DNA of 41,612 nucleotides. Source: a virus. Of this stretch, positions 8,742-16,889 are shown piece after piece. The DNA lies in IMG/VR virus record IMGVR_UViG_3300025112_000047, positions 1 through 41,612 of that record; one strand, given 5' to 3'. The notes below the pieces were generated by a model. It was given only the letters and a program-made list of their open reading frames with translations. It did no database searches and was not told the origin of the DNA. Position 1 is the stretch's first letter, and each line of letters begins with the position of its first letter. The position numbers were made by a program, and so were the translations under genes.

Positions 8742-9371
8742 CTAAATACCCAGAGCGCCGTGCGCTTCGGTGTGGTTGTTGATCTTAACCAACCATTTGG
8801 CGCTCGTGCCAATCTCGTTATCAACGCGATTAACGAGACTTTGAATGGTCAGTTGGTTTGAGGCATCGGCGGCTGGCGCGTCTGACGACGTATCCAGTTC
8901 CACACCTGAAAGCCCTGTAATAGTCGAGCCCGCGTGGGTGTAGATAACAACCGCGTTCAACCCGACAGAGGTAGCTGCGAGCGCGGTGCCCCCAGCACTA
9001 TCGTCCTGAATTTCAAACAGAGCATCCGGGTCGTCGCAGACGTACGCTACGCCTTCGGTCGATGCCGCGCTGTGCTTGTTCTCAAGATTGGTTTTAGTAG
9101 GCTCAAAGCCAACAATAACCCCGGTGATAGCGTTACCATCACCAGCAGTTGCCTTGTTGATTTCCGGCAAGGTGCCTGCAGCGAACATCGAGCCGCCGGT
9201 TCCTTCTACGCCAGAAGTGTTTGAGGTGCCTGTCTTAATCACCGGATCGCCAATAAACAACGCGGTAGCGTAGCTAGAGGGGATGTAATACGGATTTACA
9301 GCGGCGTTAAACCCTGCACCGTTCCGGTGACGTACGAGACGTAGCCCAAAGGGGCTGTCTGTGTTCGCCAT
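8742..9371 (-). CDS. Capsid-associated structural protein, probable head decoration
   Basis: 209 residues. The start 'MANTDSPFGLRLVRHRNGAGF', the middle 'GNAITGVIVGFEPTKTNLE' and 'FEIQDDSAGGTALAATSVG', and the end 'VNRVDNEIGTSAKWLVKINNH' form a pattern common in phage proteins found next to major capsid genes. The fold is beta-rich with few Lys. A cement or decoration role on the head is inferred from position and likely high expression (GGAGC ribosome site). Such proteins have sometimes been annotated as capsid themselves. Confidence 0.65.
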   Translation of the reverse strand: MANTDSPFGLRLVRHRNGAGFNAAVNPYYIPSSYATALFIGDPVIKTGTSNTSGVEGTGGSMFAAGTLPEINKATAGDGNAITGVIVGFEPTKTNLENKHSAASTEGVAYVCDDPDALFEIQDDSAGGTALAATSVGLNAVVIYTHAGSTITGLSGVELDTSSDAPAADASNQLTIQSLVNRVDNEIGTSAKWLVKINNHTEAHGALGI

Positions 9372-9408
9372 ATTTTAAGCTCCAAGAGGCGGGAGACAGC
9401 CAAGGAGC

Positions 9409-9852
9409 CTAATGTGTACCGATTTTGATACCGTCTTTAGGCACATATTTGCCGTCTGCTCCGACTTCCCCTTTGATGTTGCCGGTTTTGATCGCCTCGT
9501 CCGTGGTGTCGTTTTCACGTTGTTTGACGGCTTGATCTTCATCGTACAACTCTTGGGGGAGTTCCATGAGATAGGCCTGTTGCCCCGTGGTTTTATCCAC
9601 AGTGCGGTGGACCCTTGTGCCGGTACCCTCTCCGTCAACGTCATCGTCAACAAACGTGTAGCCAGCATCTTGTGCGTCCTGAAGCCGAGTGCCCTGTTCA
9701 TTCATCCAACGCCTGTGCATCCCTTCTCTCTCGGGGGCAGTCAAACGTGATTTACGAACGCCGAGCGGAACTCGCTTCCGACGCGGTGTCTTTTCTTCGG
9801 TCGTAGTCTCTGTTTCCTTGGGGCCGTTCAAAGTAAGAGTTTTCTCAGTCAT
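9409..9852 (-). CDS. Conserved phage head-module protein, unknown function
   Basis: 147 residues. A charged N-terminus ('PRRKRVPLGVRKSRLTAPE') leads into 'HRRWMNEQGTRLQDAQDAGYTFVDDD' and 'YLMELPQELYDEDQAVKQREND'. This arrangement recurs in phage proteins located between scaffold and capsid genes. The exact role is unknown to me; assembly or a minor head component is likely. It overlaps the end of the scaffold gene by 8 bases, so the two are translationally coupled. Confidence 0.6.
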   Translation of the reverse strand: MTEKTLTLNGPKETETTTEEKTPRRKRVPLGVRKSRLTAPEREGMHRRWMNEQGTRLQDAQDAGYTFVDDDVDGEGTGTRVHRTVDKTTGQQAYLMELPQELYDEDQAVKQRENDTTDEAIKTGNIKGEVGADGKYVPKDGIKIGTH

Positions 9853-10675
9853 CCCATTCGTACTCCTTCAAGTACTCATCTCGGGTACACATTTCGCGAG
9901 CGACCATGCGGTCGCATGCAGCCTTGGCGGCGCTGGGTAAACTAGCCCAGGTTTTTCCGCTTTTCTTTCTGGGGGGTGCGTTACCGCCCTCGACCTCGCC
10001 CGGCGCTCCGCGACGGGGATTCTCGAATTTCTCGGGGTAAGCACGTTTAACCTGCGTTTCTAAGGCTGCAAGTTGATCAGTTAAAGAGGATTGTGGCATA
10101 GATACACGTATAGATGCAAATGCTGCGTCGGTAAATGTTGTCATGCCGGGGTCGTTGGAGTACCACGTATGTTTTTCGGTAAACGCGGTAACCTCCGGGG
10201 GAATTTCATTTTCCGCCTGCTGCCGTTGAGCCGGCGGCGGCGGAACTTCTAAAGCTTCGATCTTCGACTGCGCGGTGTCGTAGGCATGAACATCGCCTAA
10301 TTCGACCGCCTGGCGCTGCTGCGCCTCTAATTCAGCTTTAGCTTCTTCGTAGCCGCGCTGGTGCGACCGGGCCATCATGCCTTTCATTTCAGCCATGTCG
10401 TTATTGATATTTTTCATGTCCTTGCCCTGCGCGACAAGCTGGGCGTCCTGACGCCGTAAGCGCTCGCGCAAAACAGGTAGCTCCGTCTCGCCACGTTCGA
10501 TGAACGTATCGGCGTCCACCCAACGGGACTCAGGTCCGTTGTATTCGTCAGCGGGGCGCCAGCCCATGCGGCGGGCGCGTTCTTCGAGTTCTGCGGGCTC
10601 GGGAGAAGTGTCCGCAGCTTCTTCCGGTGTTTTTTCTGCGGGCTCTTCCGCCACTTCTTCGTTAACTTCGCTCAT
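9845..10675 (-). CDS. Capsid scaffolding protein
   Basis: 276 residues. The N-terminus is highly acidic and Pro/Glu-rich ('EEVAEEPAEKTPEEAADTSP'). A long helical, coiled-coil-prone middle follows ('LPVLRERLRRQDAQLVAQGK', 'YEEAKAELEAQQRQAVEL'), and the tail has a basic patch ('GNAPPRKKSGKTW'). Acidic, helical and with a basic C-terminal capsid-binding segment is the classic scaffold layout. It lies after the portal and before the capsid, as in P22 (gp8). Scaffold directs procapsid assembly and then leaves the shell. Confidence 0.75.
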   Translation of the reverse strand: MSEVNEEVAEEPAEKTPEEAADTSPEPAELEERARRMGWRPADEYNGPESRWVDADTFIERGETELPVLRERLRRQDAQLVAQGKDMKNINNDMAEMKGMMARSHQRGYEEAKAELEAQQRQAVELGDVHAYDTAQSKIEALEVPPPPAQRQQAENEIPPEVTAFTEKHTWYSNDPGMTTFTDAAFASIRVSMPQSSLTDQLAALETQVKRAYPEKFENPRRGAPGEVEGGNAPPRKKSGKTWASLPSAAKAACDRMVAREMCTRDEYLKEYEWDD

Positions 10676-10684
10676 TTTCTGCTC

Positions 10685-11005
10685 CTACGCCAAAACTGCG
10701 GCGATATCCGTGTCGTTGCACAGCCGGTATTCTACGTCCTCGACTTTGTGTGTTTGTCCGGCGTACCGCGAAAACAGCACTTTTGCGCCGATTTCAGGAA
10801 ACGCGCCCTTCCAATCGTCAAAAGCCATGTCGCCCGCAGCAATAAGGATGCCGCGAACTGCCGCCGCGTCTCGGCGATCTTTATGGTCATCAGGGAGAAT
10901 AATGCCGCCGGGAGTCTTTTTGTCGAGAGTTTCAGGTAAAACCAGAACCTTGCACTCTACCGGTTGGATACCAGACTCATTGATCGTCTTCTTCTTTCTC
11001 GTCAT
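10685..11005 (-). CDS. GroES-like co-chaperonin (Cpn10 family)
   Basis: 106 residues; GroES is 97. Seen: the core 'CKVLVLPETLDKKTPGGIIL' contains a mobile-loop-like segment ending in the hydrophobic Ile-Ile-Leu that would contact GroEL. It is followed by 'RGILIAAGD', 'GAKVLFSRYAGQ' and 'YRLCNDTDIAAVL', all in GroES order. Known family role: capping GroEL. T4 gp31 is the model of a phage cochaperonin needed to fold the capsid protein. Placement between portal and scaffold genes fits that use. It starts inside the end of the upstream small gene, with GGAG in front. Confidence 0.85.
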   Translation of the reverse strand: MTRKKKTINESGIQPVECKVLVLPETLDKKTPGGIILPDDHKDRRDAAAVRGILIAAGDMAFDDWKGAFPEIGAKVLFSRYAGQTHKVEDVEYRLCNDTDIAAVLA

Positions 11006-11228
11006 CTATTTCTACTCCGTAAAAGAACGCTATTTTCTCGTGGGTTAGCTCGGTAATTTCTTCCAGAGCCAAACAAAACCCTATAGTTTGTTTGTTATTC
11101 TCGTCAGCTATTCCTCCTTGCGCCCATTGTTCCATGCGTTGTTGGCGAAGATCGAGCATAAATTGCACGATCTTGTGTGTCGTGGGGTCATTGTGCCACG
11201 CCCTTAGCTCTTGCGGCGTCAGCTGCAT
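10977..11228 (-). CDS. Small acidic protein, unknown function
   Basis: 83 residues, family not recognised. It is helical ('TPQELRAWHNDPTTHKIVQF', 'EEITELTHEKIAFFYGVEID') and ends in an acidic tail 'DDEKEEDDQ'. It overlaps the portal gene end by 41 bases and the GroES-like gene start by 29 bases, a tight packing that supports it being real. AAGGA precedes the ATG. It may be a small head-assembly or portal-associated factor. Confidence 0.6.
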   Translation of the reverse strand: MQLTPQELRAWHNDPTTHKIVQFMLDLRQQRMEQWAQGGIADENNKQTIGFCLALEEITELTHEKIAFFYGVEIDDEKEEDDQ

Positions 11229-13209
11229 TACTGAGTTCCTTCATCTTTATTTCTGCGTTGAAGTCTTCGACTGTAGCCTGCAGCATCTGCTGCAGTGCTT
11301 GCAGTTGTCGGCCAGGCTCTTCGCCTTCCGCCTTCGCGAGGCTCAATTCAGCCTGCGCCAGCATCTGCCTGACTTTGGCTTCTGCTTCCAGTTCCTTAAC
11401 CTTGACTTCGCGCTCATGCAATTCAAGCTCTGCGAGTTGCATTTGCTGTTCTGGCGAGGGGCCCTGGTCTTTCGCGAACAGCGTTTCCGGCTGCTCAATC
11501 GAAGCCGCTTCCAGTACCCGGGTCATAATCGCCTGCGGGTCCATAAGTGGGTGATCCATAAACGACATCAAAAACTCGGCGCGCCCTAGTTTCTGCGTGT
11601 CTGTAACAACGCTCGGGTCGCTTACCGGCTGGACGTCGATGCTGGAGTCTTCGTAATCCTGAAAAGAGATGGCTTCAGGCGTATCGTGAAAATTAAAATA
11701 CTCTTCCCCGGACAGCCGCAACCGATTGAGCCGGTAGAGCATTTTAAGCTCCTTTTTAAGGCTCCGGTGGATGCGCTTGTATATGCTGGAGAAAACCTTC
11801 AACCCTTGCTCTATGAGCGCGAGAGTGGTCGTGGGCGAGGCGTTGGAAGCATCCTGATCGCCGGTTAGTACATCTTTCACCGACGCCACGTCTTTGGCCG
11901 CCTCGATCAACAGCCCGAGTAGCTGAAACAGCACAGGCGACGGGCCAGCCGCCTGCAGCGGTACGATGGCCGATTTGATATCGCCGCCGATAGACTGCAC
12001 CCTTTTGTACTCGCCGGGTTTAAACTGTATAGGCCCTGACTTCAAACGCAGTTCTGCGCCGATAAAGCCGCCGCCCATGGTCTGCAAGGTGCCCGCGTCG
12101 AGTAGCTGGTTAATGGTGGTATTGACGACCGAGTTAAGCGGGCCCAATAGAAGGCCAAAGCCGAGGTCGTAGAAGCTGCCATCAGGCGACGGGATAAAAG
12201 GATATTTGGTATAGTAGTTAACCGGCTCGATACGTAGAATACGTCCGCTGTTGTCGTGTTCAACCCCTTCCGGGTCGAACCGCGCTACGACCCGCATTAC
12301 CTGCTTCGTATCCTTGTGGATAGTCACGATGTAAGGTTCTTTGTACCCGTCTTCGTCCATATCCCAATATCTATGCTGCTCAAGGAACACATGTGGTAGA
12401 TCATCGTCGTCCGCGTGCGGGCCGACGTCGCCGCCCCTCGTGTGGCTCAGAGACGTTGCGCTGGCCTGCCCAAGCTCTCGCTCCAGAAAGAGCCCTGCTC
12501 GTTCGCGCTCAACGATTTCATTCGGATACAGCGTATATTCTTCGGTGATGCGCGGCGCGGTAACCAGCGTCTTGGTTAGGTTGTTAACGATTAGACGATC
12601 TGGCGGGACTAACTCGGAGACGTTCCTTTTCAGACGAGTATCGTAATACACCTTCCTGAACACGAGTCCCAGGATGGGCAGCATGTGCAAAAGCTTATCC
12701 GTGCCGTCTTCCCATTCCTCCATCTGCTCCGTCAACTGATAGGACATATGGCGGCTAATACGATCCGCCCGAGCTTGTTTCGACCCGGCCGGCACCTGTT
12801 GTTGTCCTGTCTGAGGATCGGGCTCGCTACCCTGATCCTGGCCGAAAACTTTGGCTTTTACGACGTTACGCCCGTCAACAATGGCCGGATACGCGCGCGC
12901 AGCGAACTGCAGCGCGGCCGTGGTTAACAAGGGATATTTGATATTTGCGGCGTTGGGCCACGGAAAACTCTTGGTTTTCGTTATCTGCATAGCTAACTCA
13001 AGCGCGGCAGCCATTTTTTCTTTCCACGGCGCGCGCGACTCATCATCGATCTCGTACTCTTCAAAGACCTTAGAGCCCATCTTCTCCAGCGTGGCATCGT
13101 CAAGGTAGACGGCTACGTTAGGGAGGTCGATATACTGCCGTACGTCAACGGGCTCGTCCGTAGATTCCGCCTCTTCCGGCACGCTTTCATAATTCTGTTC
13201 AATAGCCAC
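11188..13209 (-). CDS. Portal protein (P22-like)
   Basis: 673 residues (P22 gp1 is 725). Start is GTG at 13209 with GGAAGGG upstream. The protein has 'FPWPNAANIKYPLLTTAALQ' near residue 105, typical of P22-family portals, then the stem and wing region with 'GFGLLLGPLNSVVNTTINQL' and 'DVLTGDQDASNASPTTTLAL'. A long C-terminal helical barrel-like region rich in Glu, Gln and Ala follows ('LAELELHEREVKVKELEAEA'). The portal forms the dodecameric ring through which DNA is packaged and ejected. It follows the terminase gene with an 11-base overlap. Confidence 0.9.
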   Translation of the reverse strand: MAIEQNYESVPEEAESTDEPVDVRQYIDLPNVAVYLDDATLEKMGSKVFEEYEIDDESRAPWKEKMAAALELAMQITKTKSFPWPNAANIKYPLLTTAALQFAARAYPAIVDGRNVVKAKVFGQDQGSEPDPQTGQQQVPAGSKQARADRISRHMSYQLTEQMEEWEDGTDKLLHMLPILGLVFRKVYYDTRLKRNVSELVPPDRLIVNNLTKTLVTAPRITEEYTLYPNEIVERERAGLFLERELGQASATSLSHTRGGDVGPHADDDDLPHVFLEQHRYWDMDEDGYKEPYIVTIHKDTKQVMRVVARFDPEGVEHDNSGRILRIEPVNYYTKYPFIPSPDGSFYDLGFGLLLGPLNSVVNTTINQLLDAGTLQTMGGGFIGAELRLKSGPIQFKPGEYKRVQSIGGDIKSAIVPLQAAGPSPVLFQLLGLLIEAAKDVASVKDVLTGDQDASNASPTTTLALIEQGLKVFSSIYKRIHRSLKKELKMLYRLNRLRLSGEEYFNFHDTPEAISFQDYEDSSIDVQPVSDPSVVTDTQKLGRAEFLMSFMDHPLMDPQAIMTRVLEAASIEQPETLFAKDQGPSPEQQMQLAELELHEREVKVKELEAEAKVRQMLAQAELSLAKAEGEEPGRQLQALQQMLQATVEDFNAEIKMKELSNAADAARAKGVAQ

Positions 13210-14686
13210 TTGCTAAGTCCCTTCCGTACCTGTCGTCAAAATAATCTTCTTCGTCTTCGTACATTACCGTATCTGGTACCGAAGCCCCGGTACGGAACGC
13301 ATCCGCGCCGTGCGACGCCCAGTTGTGCAGCGGTTTGTCCTTCCACCGCCCCAACTTGTCGTTCCACTCTTTTTTGTACGAATCGAGGCACTTAATCCCT
13401 CGATCACACTTCTCGGCGTCAAACCAGCAGGTTGACAGAATGCCGCGAACTGATTCGATCCCATCGGCCACACCGCCCATGGGTGCCACACTGAAGTCAA
13501 TGCCAAGCTTATGCGCAGCGTCAAGGCGGCTCATGCCAGAACCTATCTCGCGAACCACGATATCGTGGGGCGCGATGTGCAGATCATAGCTATAGCCTTT
13601 TTCCTTCAAAACCGTTGCATAGTGCGGCAGCCCTTCGCCAGACGCCTCGTAATAGTCGATAACCCGGACTTGCGGGCCATGCCGTTGAATGAACCAGATC
13701 GCCATGCTGTCGCGCATCCCCAAGTCCCACCACGTTTCTACGCGCAGCGCAGGCGTGTAAGGCACCTTTGTGATGCGCCCTTCGTCGCGCGCATGAGCCA
13801 TCTGTTTGCTGTAGTACGCGCCGTCAATACCGGCCTGGAACGCCTCGTCAGGATGGCTCGGAAACTCCCGGCGCATATCGTCGCCCTGGGAGATCAGCTT
13901 TTTCGCGTACCACGCCTGCTGACCCTCTGTAAGCTCGATGCCGAAAGCCCCGAGACTGTTGAAATACAGCTTATTCGGCTGGGTTATCAACACCCCTTCG
14001 GGGTCAATCGTGTAATCGGGGTGCTCCCACCAGGGATAAAAATGAAACTTGAAATCAAGCGCGGTCAGTTTCGCGCCTTCCCGTTTCAGGTTCATCGCGG
14101 CTTGGCACATGTCGTAGAAGTCGCCTTCTTGCCCTTCTGCCGTACTTTCCACAAAAATGATTTGGCCCGCATGTACCGTGTTAAACGCGCCAGTACGGAT
14201 TTCTCGCGCTCTCTCCGGGTCTTTCGCGCATATCTTCCCGTATTCCGATACGTGTAAGATGTTGAACGTGCTTGACCGTAGAGAAACTCCCACGCGGAGG
14301 CTGGAATTGTTGCCGAGGACCAACTCCGTCGTGTTCGATTTCGCGAGAGGCACTGCGTCTTTGATTGTTTGGGGGAGGTTGTCATAAGGAAATTTCACCT
14401 TATCCGCGAAGAACGCCGTAGCCGCCTCTGCTGTCTGCGCTATGATTCCTGCTTTGGTGTTGCTGTTGAACACACAGGCATCTAGCATGTAAATCTGGAT
14501 AAACGTCGTGAAACCCAGCTGCCTAGCTTTCAGAATGACGTTCATGTAGCTCATGTTCTGCAACAGGTCCATTTGCGTCGCATTCGGTGCAAACTTCACC
14601 TTTTGCCCATACTGATCGATGATCCAGTACAGGTTACACAATCTCCACGTTCGATCAGCGAAATTTTCGGTGATTTCGTCGGTCAA
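13199..14686 (-). CDS. terL: Terminase large subunit
   Basis: 495 residues. The ATPase part has an adenine/Walker A-like segment 'KARQLGFTT' at residues 53-61, a Walker B-like 'LHVSEYG' with Glu148, and a coupling motif 'VESTAEGQ' near 180. The nuclease part has 'ETWWDLGMRDSMAIWF' with Asp321 and Asp326 as likely metal ligands, and a later 'APHDI'. Large terminases drive DNA into the procapsid and cut it. The neighbours fit: portal immediately downstream, ATGA overlap with the upstream gene. The small subunit is not adjacent but at 19537-20001. Confidence 0.92.
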   Translation of the reverse strand: MTDEITENFADRTWRLCNLYWIIDQYGQKVKFAPNATQMDLLQNMSYMNVILKARQLGFTTFIQIYMLDACVFNSNTKAGIIAQTAEAATAFFADKVKFPYDNLPQTIKDAVPLAKSNTTELVLGNNSSLRVGVSLRSSTFNILHVSEYGKICAKDPERAREIRTGAFNTVHAGQIIFVESTAEGQEGDFYDMCQAAMNLKREGAKLTALDFKFHFYPWWEHPDYTIDPEGVLITQPNKLYFNSLGAFGIELTEGQQAWYAKKLISQGDDMRREFPSHPDEAFQAGIDGAYYSKQMAHARDEGRITKVPYTPALRVETWWDLGMRDSMAIWFIQRHGPQVRVIDYYEASGEGLPHYATVLKEKGYSYDLHIAPHDIVVREIGSGMSRLDAAHKLGIDFSVAPMGGVADGIESVRGILSTCWFDAEKCDRGIKCLDSYKKEWNDKLGRWKDKPLHNWASHGADAFRTGASVPDTVMYEDEEDYFDDRYGRDLASGY

Positions 14687-14964
14687 TGCACGGTCCCTTC
14701 CGTGTCCATTTCATACCTGATAGGCGAGTTGGCTACCTGCTCTGCCATCGTGGCCGTCAGCCCCTTATCGCTCCACATAATTGTAAAAATGTGAACGGCC
14801 AGCGTGAGGTCTTCCGCCGTTATATTCTCGGGCGTGGTCTGCATAAACGCCATGAGTTGCTTGTCTGGTACGTTTTCCATGGCCGCTACACCCAAAACAT
14901 ACCCGAGATGCGTCAAATCGCCATTCTCGTCCGTTAACGGGTATGAGTTGCCTTTAGAGGTCAT
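14683..14964 (-). CDS. Small protein upstream of terminase, unknown function
   Basis: 93 residues from the ATG at 14964, which overlaps the TGA of the upstream gene (ATGA). Earlier in-frame ATGs lie deep inside that gene. It is helical with 'NVPDKQLMAFMQTTPENITA' and 'LAVHIFTIMWSDKG'. No motif was recognised. The position is where some phages keep a terminase small subunit, but there is no HTH pattern and a better small-subunit candidate lies elsewhere, so the function is left open. Confidence 0.6.
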   Translation of the reverse strand: MTSKGNSYPLTDENGDLTHLGYVLGVAAMENVPDKQLMAFMQTTPENITAEDLTLAVHIFTIMWSDKGLTATMAEQVANSPIRYEMDTEGTVH

Positions 14965-15296
14965 ATCACGGCATCTACGGTGAAGCTCACTGCGTCCGCG
15001 ATCAGGCTCTTCGGATCGGCGTCGTCGTAGGTCAGTTGCGCCTGCCACGCGCCGGCCTGATCGAGCAGGCCGCTCTCGATGGTGTAGTCTACGTACTCAC
15101 TCGCGGCAAGCACGCCTAGCGTGGGGTCAGTTACACCGGCGCCCACAACAATGCCGTCTGCGGTGACTTTGGACACGGTACTCTCGTCAGGCTTTACGAA
15201 CTTGATCGTGATCTCGGTTTCGCTCGCCATGTTGTAACCGGTAGAATAGCGGAATAACCGCCCGTATTCGCCGACTTTCAGATTTGTATTGGCCAT
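14961..15296 (-). CDS. Beta-rich structural protein; 5' end duplicated upstream
   Basis: 111 residues with an all-beta pattern ('ETEITIKFVKPDESTVSKVT', 'SEYVDYTIESGLLDQAGAWQ', 'ADAVSFTVDAVI'), like a small Ig-like or tail/head accessory protein. Its first 19 codons (MANTNLKVGEYGRLFRYST) are repeated almost exactly at the start of the 43-residue reading frame at 15574-15705. Both copies follow a TAGATG junction. It probably belongs to the virion set, but no known family is claimed. Confidence 0.6.
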   Translation of the reverse strand: MANTNLKVGEYGRLFRYSTGYNMASETEITIKFVKPDESTVSKVTADGIVVGAGVTDPTLGVLAASEYVDYTIESGLLDQAGAWQAQLTYDDADPKSLIADAVSFTVDAVI

Positions 15297-15299
15297 CTA
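15239..15299. repeat. 61-bp near-exact direct repeat, copy A
   Basis: Matches 15648-15708 with three differences. It covers the stop codon of one gene and the first 19 codons of the next in both places. The homology ends abruptly within codon 20. Confidence 0.92.
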
Positions 15300-15584
15300 T
15301 CTGGCCCTTTTCCGTTTGGCGGGTGCAGCCTTACGCTTGCGCAAATCGCCAATAGGTTTCTTCTTGTGAACGTGGGGTTTGCTGTCGAACGACGCCGACC
15401 GCTTCGCCGCTGCCGCCTCTGCTGCTTTAGAGTTCGAGAAAGACTTTCCGCCGAGCGCTTTGCGCTTTCCGGTGTTGTACAGCCGCACGGCTTCCTTCCT
15501 GTTCTGCTTGCCGCCGACCATGCTGGATAAGTTAACCCACTTACCCTCTTTGTTTTTTACCGTGATGCTGTTTTCATGCCCCAT
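15297..15584 (-). CDS. Small basic protein sharing a domain with the lysozyme-like protein
   Basis: 95 residues. Residues 13-65 ('GKWVNLSSMVGGKQNRKEAV', then 'LYNTGKRKALGG', then 'AAEAAAAKRSASFD') line up with residues 41-96 of the lysozyme-like protein at 15975-16889: W-N-S-V-G, an acidic EA, a Gly-Leu turn, and Ala-rich 'KAAAxRSA'. This short module is common in phage virion and lysozyme proteins. The C-terminal 30 residues are very basic (Lys/Arg-rich), suggesting nucleic-acid or envelope binding. A virion role is inferred. Confidence 0.6.
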   Translation of the reverse strand: MGHENSITVKNKEGKWVNLSSMVGGKQNRKEAVRLYNTGKRKALGGKSFSNSKAAEAAAAKRSASFDSKPHVHKKKPIGDLRKRKAAPAKRKRAR

Positions 15585-15705
15585 TGGTGTCCTCGGGAAA
15601 ATAAGAGTTTATGAAATCGTCGTCCAGCTCAATGCCGAGCGCCGTGGCGGTAGAATAACGGAATAACCGCCCGTATTCGCCGACTTTCAGATTTACATTG
15701 GCCAT
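15574..15705 (-). CDS. 43-residue hybrid small protein
   Basis: The reading frame starts ATG at 15705, right after the TAG of the upstream gene, and stops inside the start of the 95-residue gene. Residues 1-19 copy the N-terminus of the 111-residue protein (MANVNLKVGEYGRLFRYST). The rest ('ATALGIELDDDFINSYFPED') is unrelated to it. It looks like either a recombination product or a small real gene that gained its front end from its neighbour. No function is assigned. Confidence 0.4.
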   Translation of the reverse strand: MANVNLKVGEYGRLFRYSTATALGIELDDDFINSYFPEDTNGA

Positions 15706-15708
15706 CTA
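15648..15708. repeat. 61-bp near-exact direct repeat, copy B
   Basis: See copy A at 15239-15299. The repeat gives the small hybrid reading frame its start codon and first 19 codons. Confidence 0.92.
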
Positions 15709-15921
15709 ATTCTCCGTATCAGAGGGCGACACCGGCGCGTCCTCACATAGCTCCGTGAGCAGCGCCAAAAACGCCTTTGCACTCTCCACAAACACCTGTT
15801 CGCCGTTTAGCACCGCGTATGCGGGGAACATGTCGCCCAACCCTTCTCGCCGCGTCATTTCCGCTACGTCCGCCGCAGCTTGTTTCTCTCTGAAATCAGC
15901 TAAACTGACAACATCACCCAT
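15706..15921 (-). CDS. Small protein, unknown function
   Basis: 71 residues. It begins 'MGDVVSLADFREKQ', then a helical region with 'VFVESAKAFLALLTELCEDA'. No motif was recognised. It lies 54 bases after the lysozyme-like gene and is followed directly (TAGATG) by the hybrid frame, so it is part of the late transcript. The N-terminal pattern resembles small phage proteins of unknown role. Confidence 0.5.
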   Translation of the reverse strand: MGDVVSLADFREKQAAADVAEMTRREGLGDMFPAYAVLNGEQVFVESAKAFLALLTELCEDAPVSPSDTEN

Positions 15922-15974
15922 GTGTACGCCTCCATATGCGCCATCGTAGCAGTAAAAGGAGCCGTTTACCTAAT

Positions 15975-16889
15975 TTAGCCATGGTAACTCCTGAACAAAC
16001 GGCTAGCGGCCTCCTGCGACGGAGCTTCCGCTACGTGTGTGGGGTGCGCGGGTCGGGCGCGGGCGGCCGACGCCGACTGATTTGCGCGATAGCGCGCGCC
16101 AGACGTTTGCGTGGGCTCGTACCCCACGCGGGCCATCAGCTCACTGTTGCGCTTGTCGTAGAAATTACGATTGCCGTCCCGGTCGGTCCAATGCACGTCG
16201 CCCATCTGTGCGTACGCTTCGTCCCAATCCGGCCGGTTTTTCGATAGCGCCTTAAAAATTTTAGTTTTTTTCGCGTCGGGCCCCATGCGGAAAGCAAGAT
16301 CTGTGAGTACGAGCTGAATGCCCTCGCCTCGATCCTCTAGCCCCATATCACGGACGTTCTGCTCGATATCGGCGCGTAGTATATACTCCGCTTCCTCGAC
16401 ACTGAGCCCGTTACGCCAGGGGATGCCGTGGATTTTGCCGGATTCCAGCTCGTGATCTTGAATTTTGTGCCCGTGGCCGACGTTCTGGCCGGGCTCGGGG
16501 GCTTGGACTACGGGGAAACGGCCGGAGGCGTCGGGCTTGTAGCCTTCCTGCTGTCGGATGAAGTCTGCTGTTGCGTTGCTGCGATCCGGGCGCCTGATGC
16601 GGTTAATGCGGGCACTCCGCTCTGCGGCGGCTTTCTCCGCCTCTGGTCTTGTCCGCCACGCTCCTAGCGGGGGATTCAAGCCTGCGCGAAATAAATCCAT
16701 TGCTTCAGCTTGGGTGTGGCGCCTGCCGTTTACTATCGAAGCGAAATTTAGCCATCTATCGCCTACTTTCTCCGTAAACGAGCTTTCTGTGGAGGTACTG
16801 CCATCAGGGTTGCGGATAAAAGGACGGGTGACATCGATTGGCGTTTCGCCGTACCCGGATATCGAATAATCTGGTGTCTCGTCAGTCAT
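15975..16889 (-). CDS. GH24 (T4 lysozyme-like) muramidase with N-terminal virion-type domain
   Basis: 304 residues. Residues 41-96 are a short W-N-x-x-S-x-V module shared with the 95-residue protein. From residue 105 the pattern is that of GH24 lysozymes: 'FIRQQEGYKPD' with catalytic Glu115, 'VGHGHKI' at 137-143, 'LTDLAFRMGP' at 195-204, and 'YDKRNSELMAR' near 244. The Thr of the classical Glu/Asp/Thr triad appears replaced by Asn136, and the Asp is not obvious. It cleaves peptidoglycan, either as endolysin or as a virion lysin. No signal peptide was seen. AAAGG precedes the ATG. As first gene of the long minus-strand unit it may be made early in the late phase. Confidence 0.75.
   Translation of the reverse strand: MTDETPDYSISGYGETPIDVTRPFIRNPDGSTSTESSFTEKVGDRWLNFASIVNGRRHTQAEAMDLFRAGLNPPLGAWRTRPEAEKAAAERSARINRIRRPDRSNATADFIRQQEGYKPDASGRFPVVQAPEPGQNVGHGHKIQDHELESGKIHGIPWRNGLSVEEAEYILRADIEQNVRDMGLEDRGEGIQLVLTDLAFRMGPDAKKTKIFKALSKNRPDWDEAYAQMGDVHWTDRDGNRNFYDKRNSELMARVGYEPTQTSGARYRANQSASAARARPAHPTHVAEAPSQEAASRLFRSYHG

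Noticed and set aside
14683-14964. Terminase small subunit next to the large subunit
   Set aside because: No HTH or small-terminase pattern; 19537-20001 fits the family far better.
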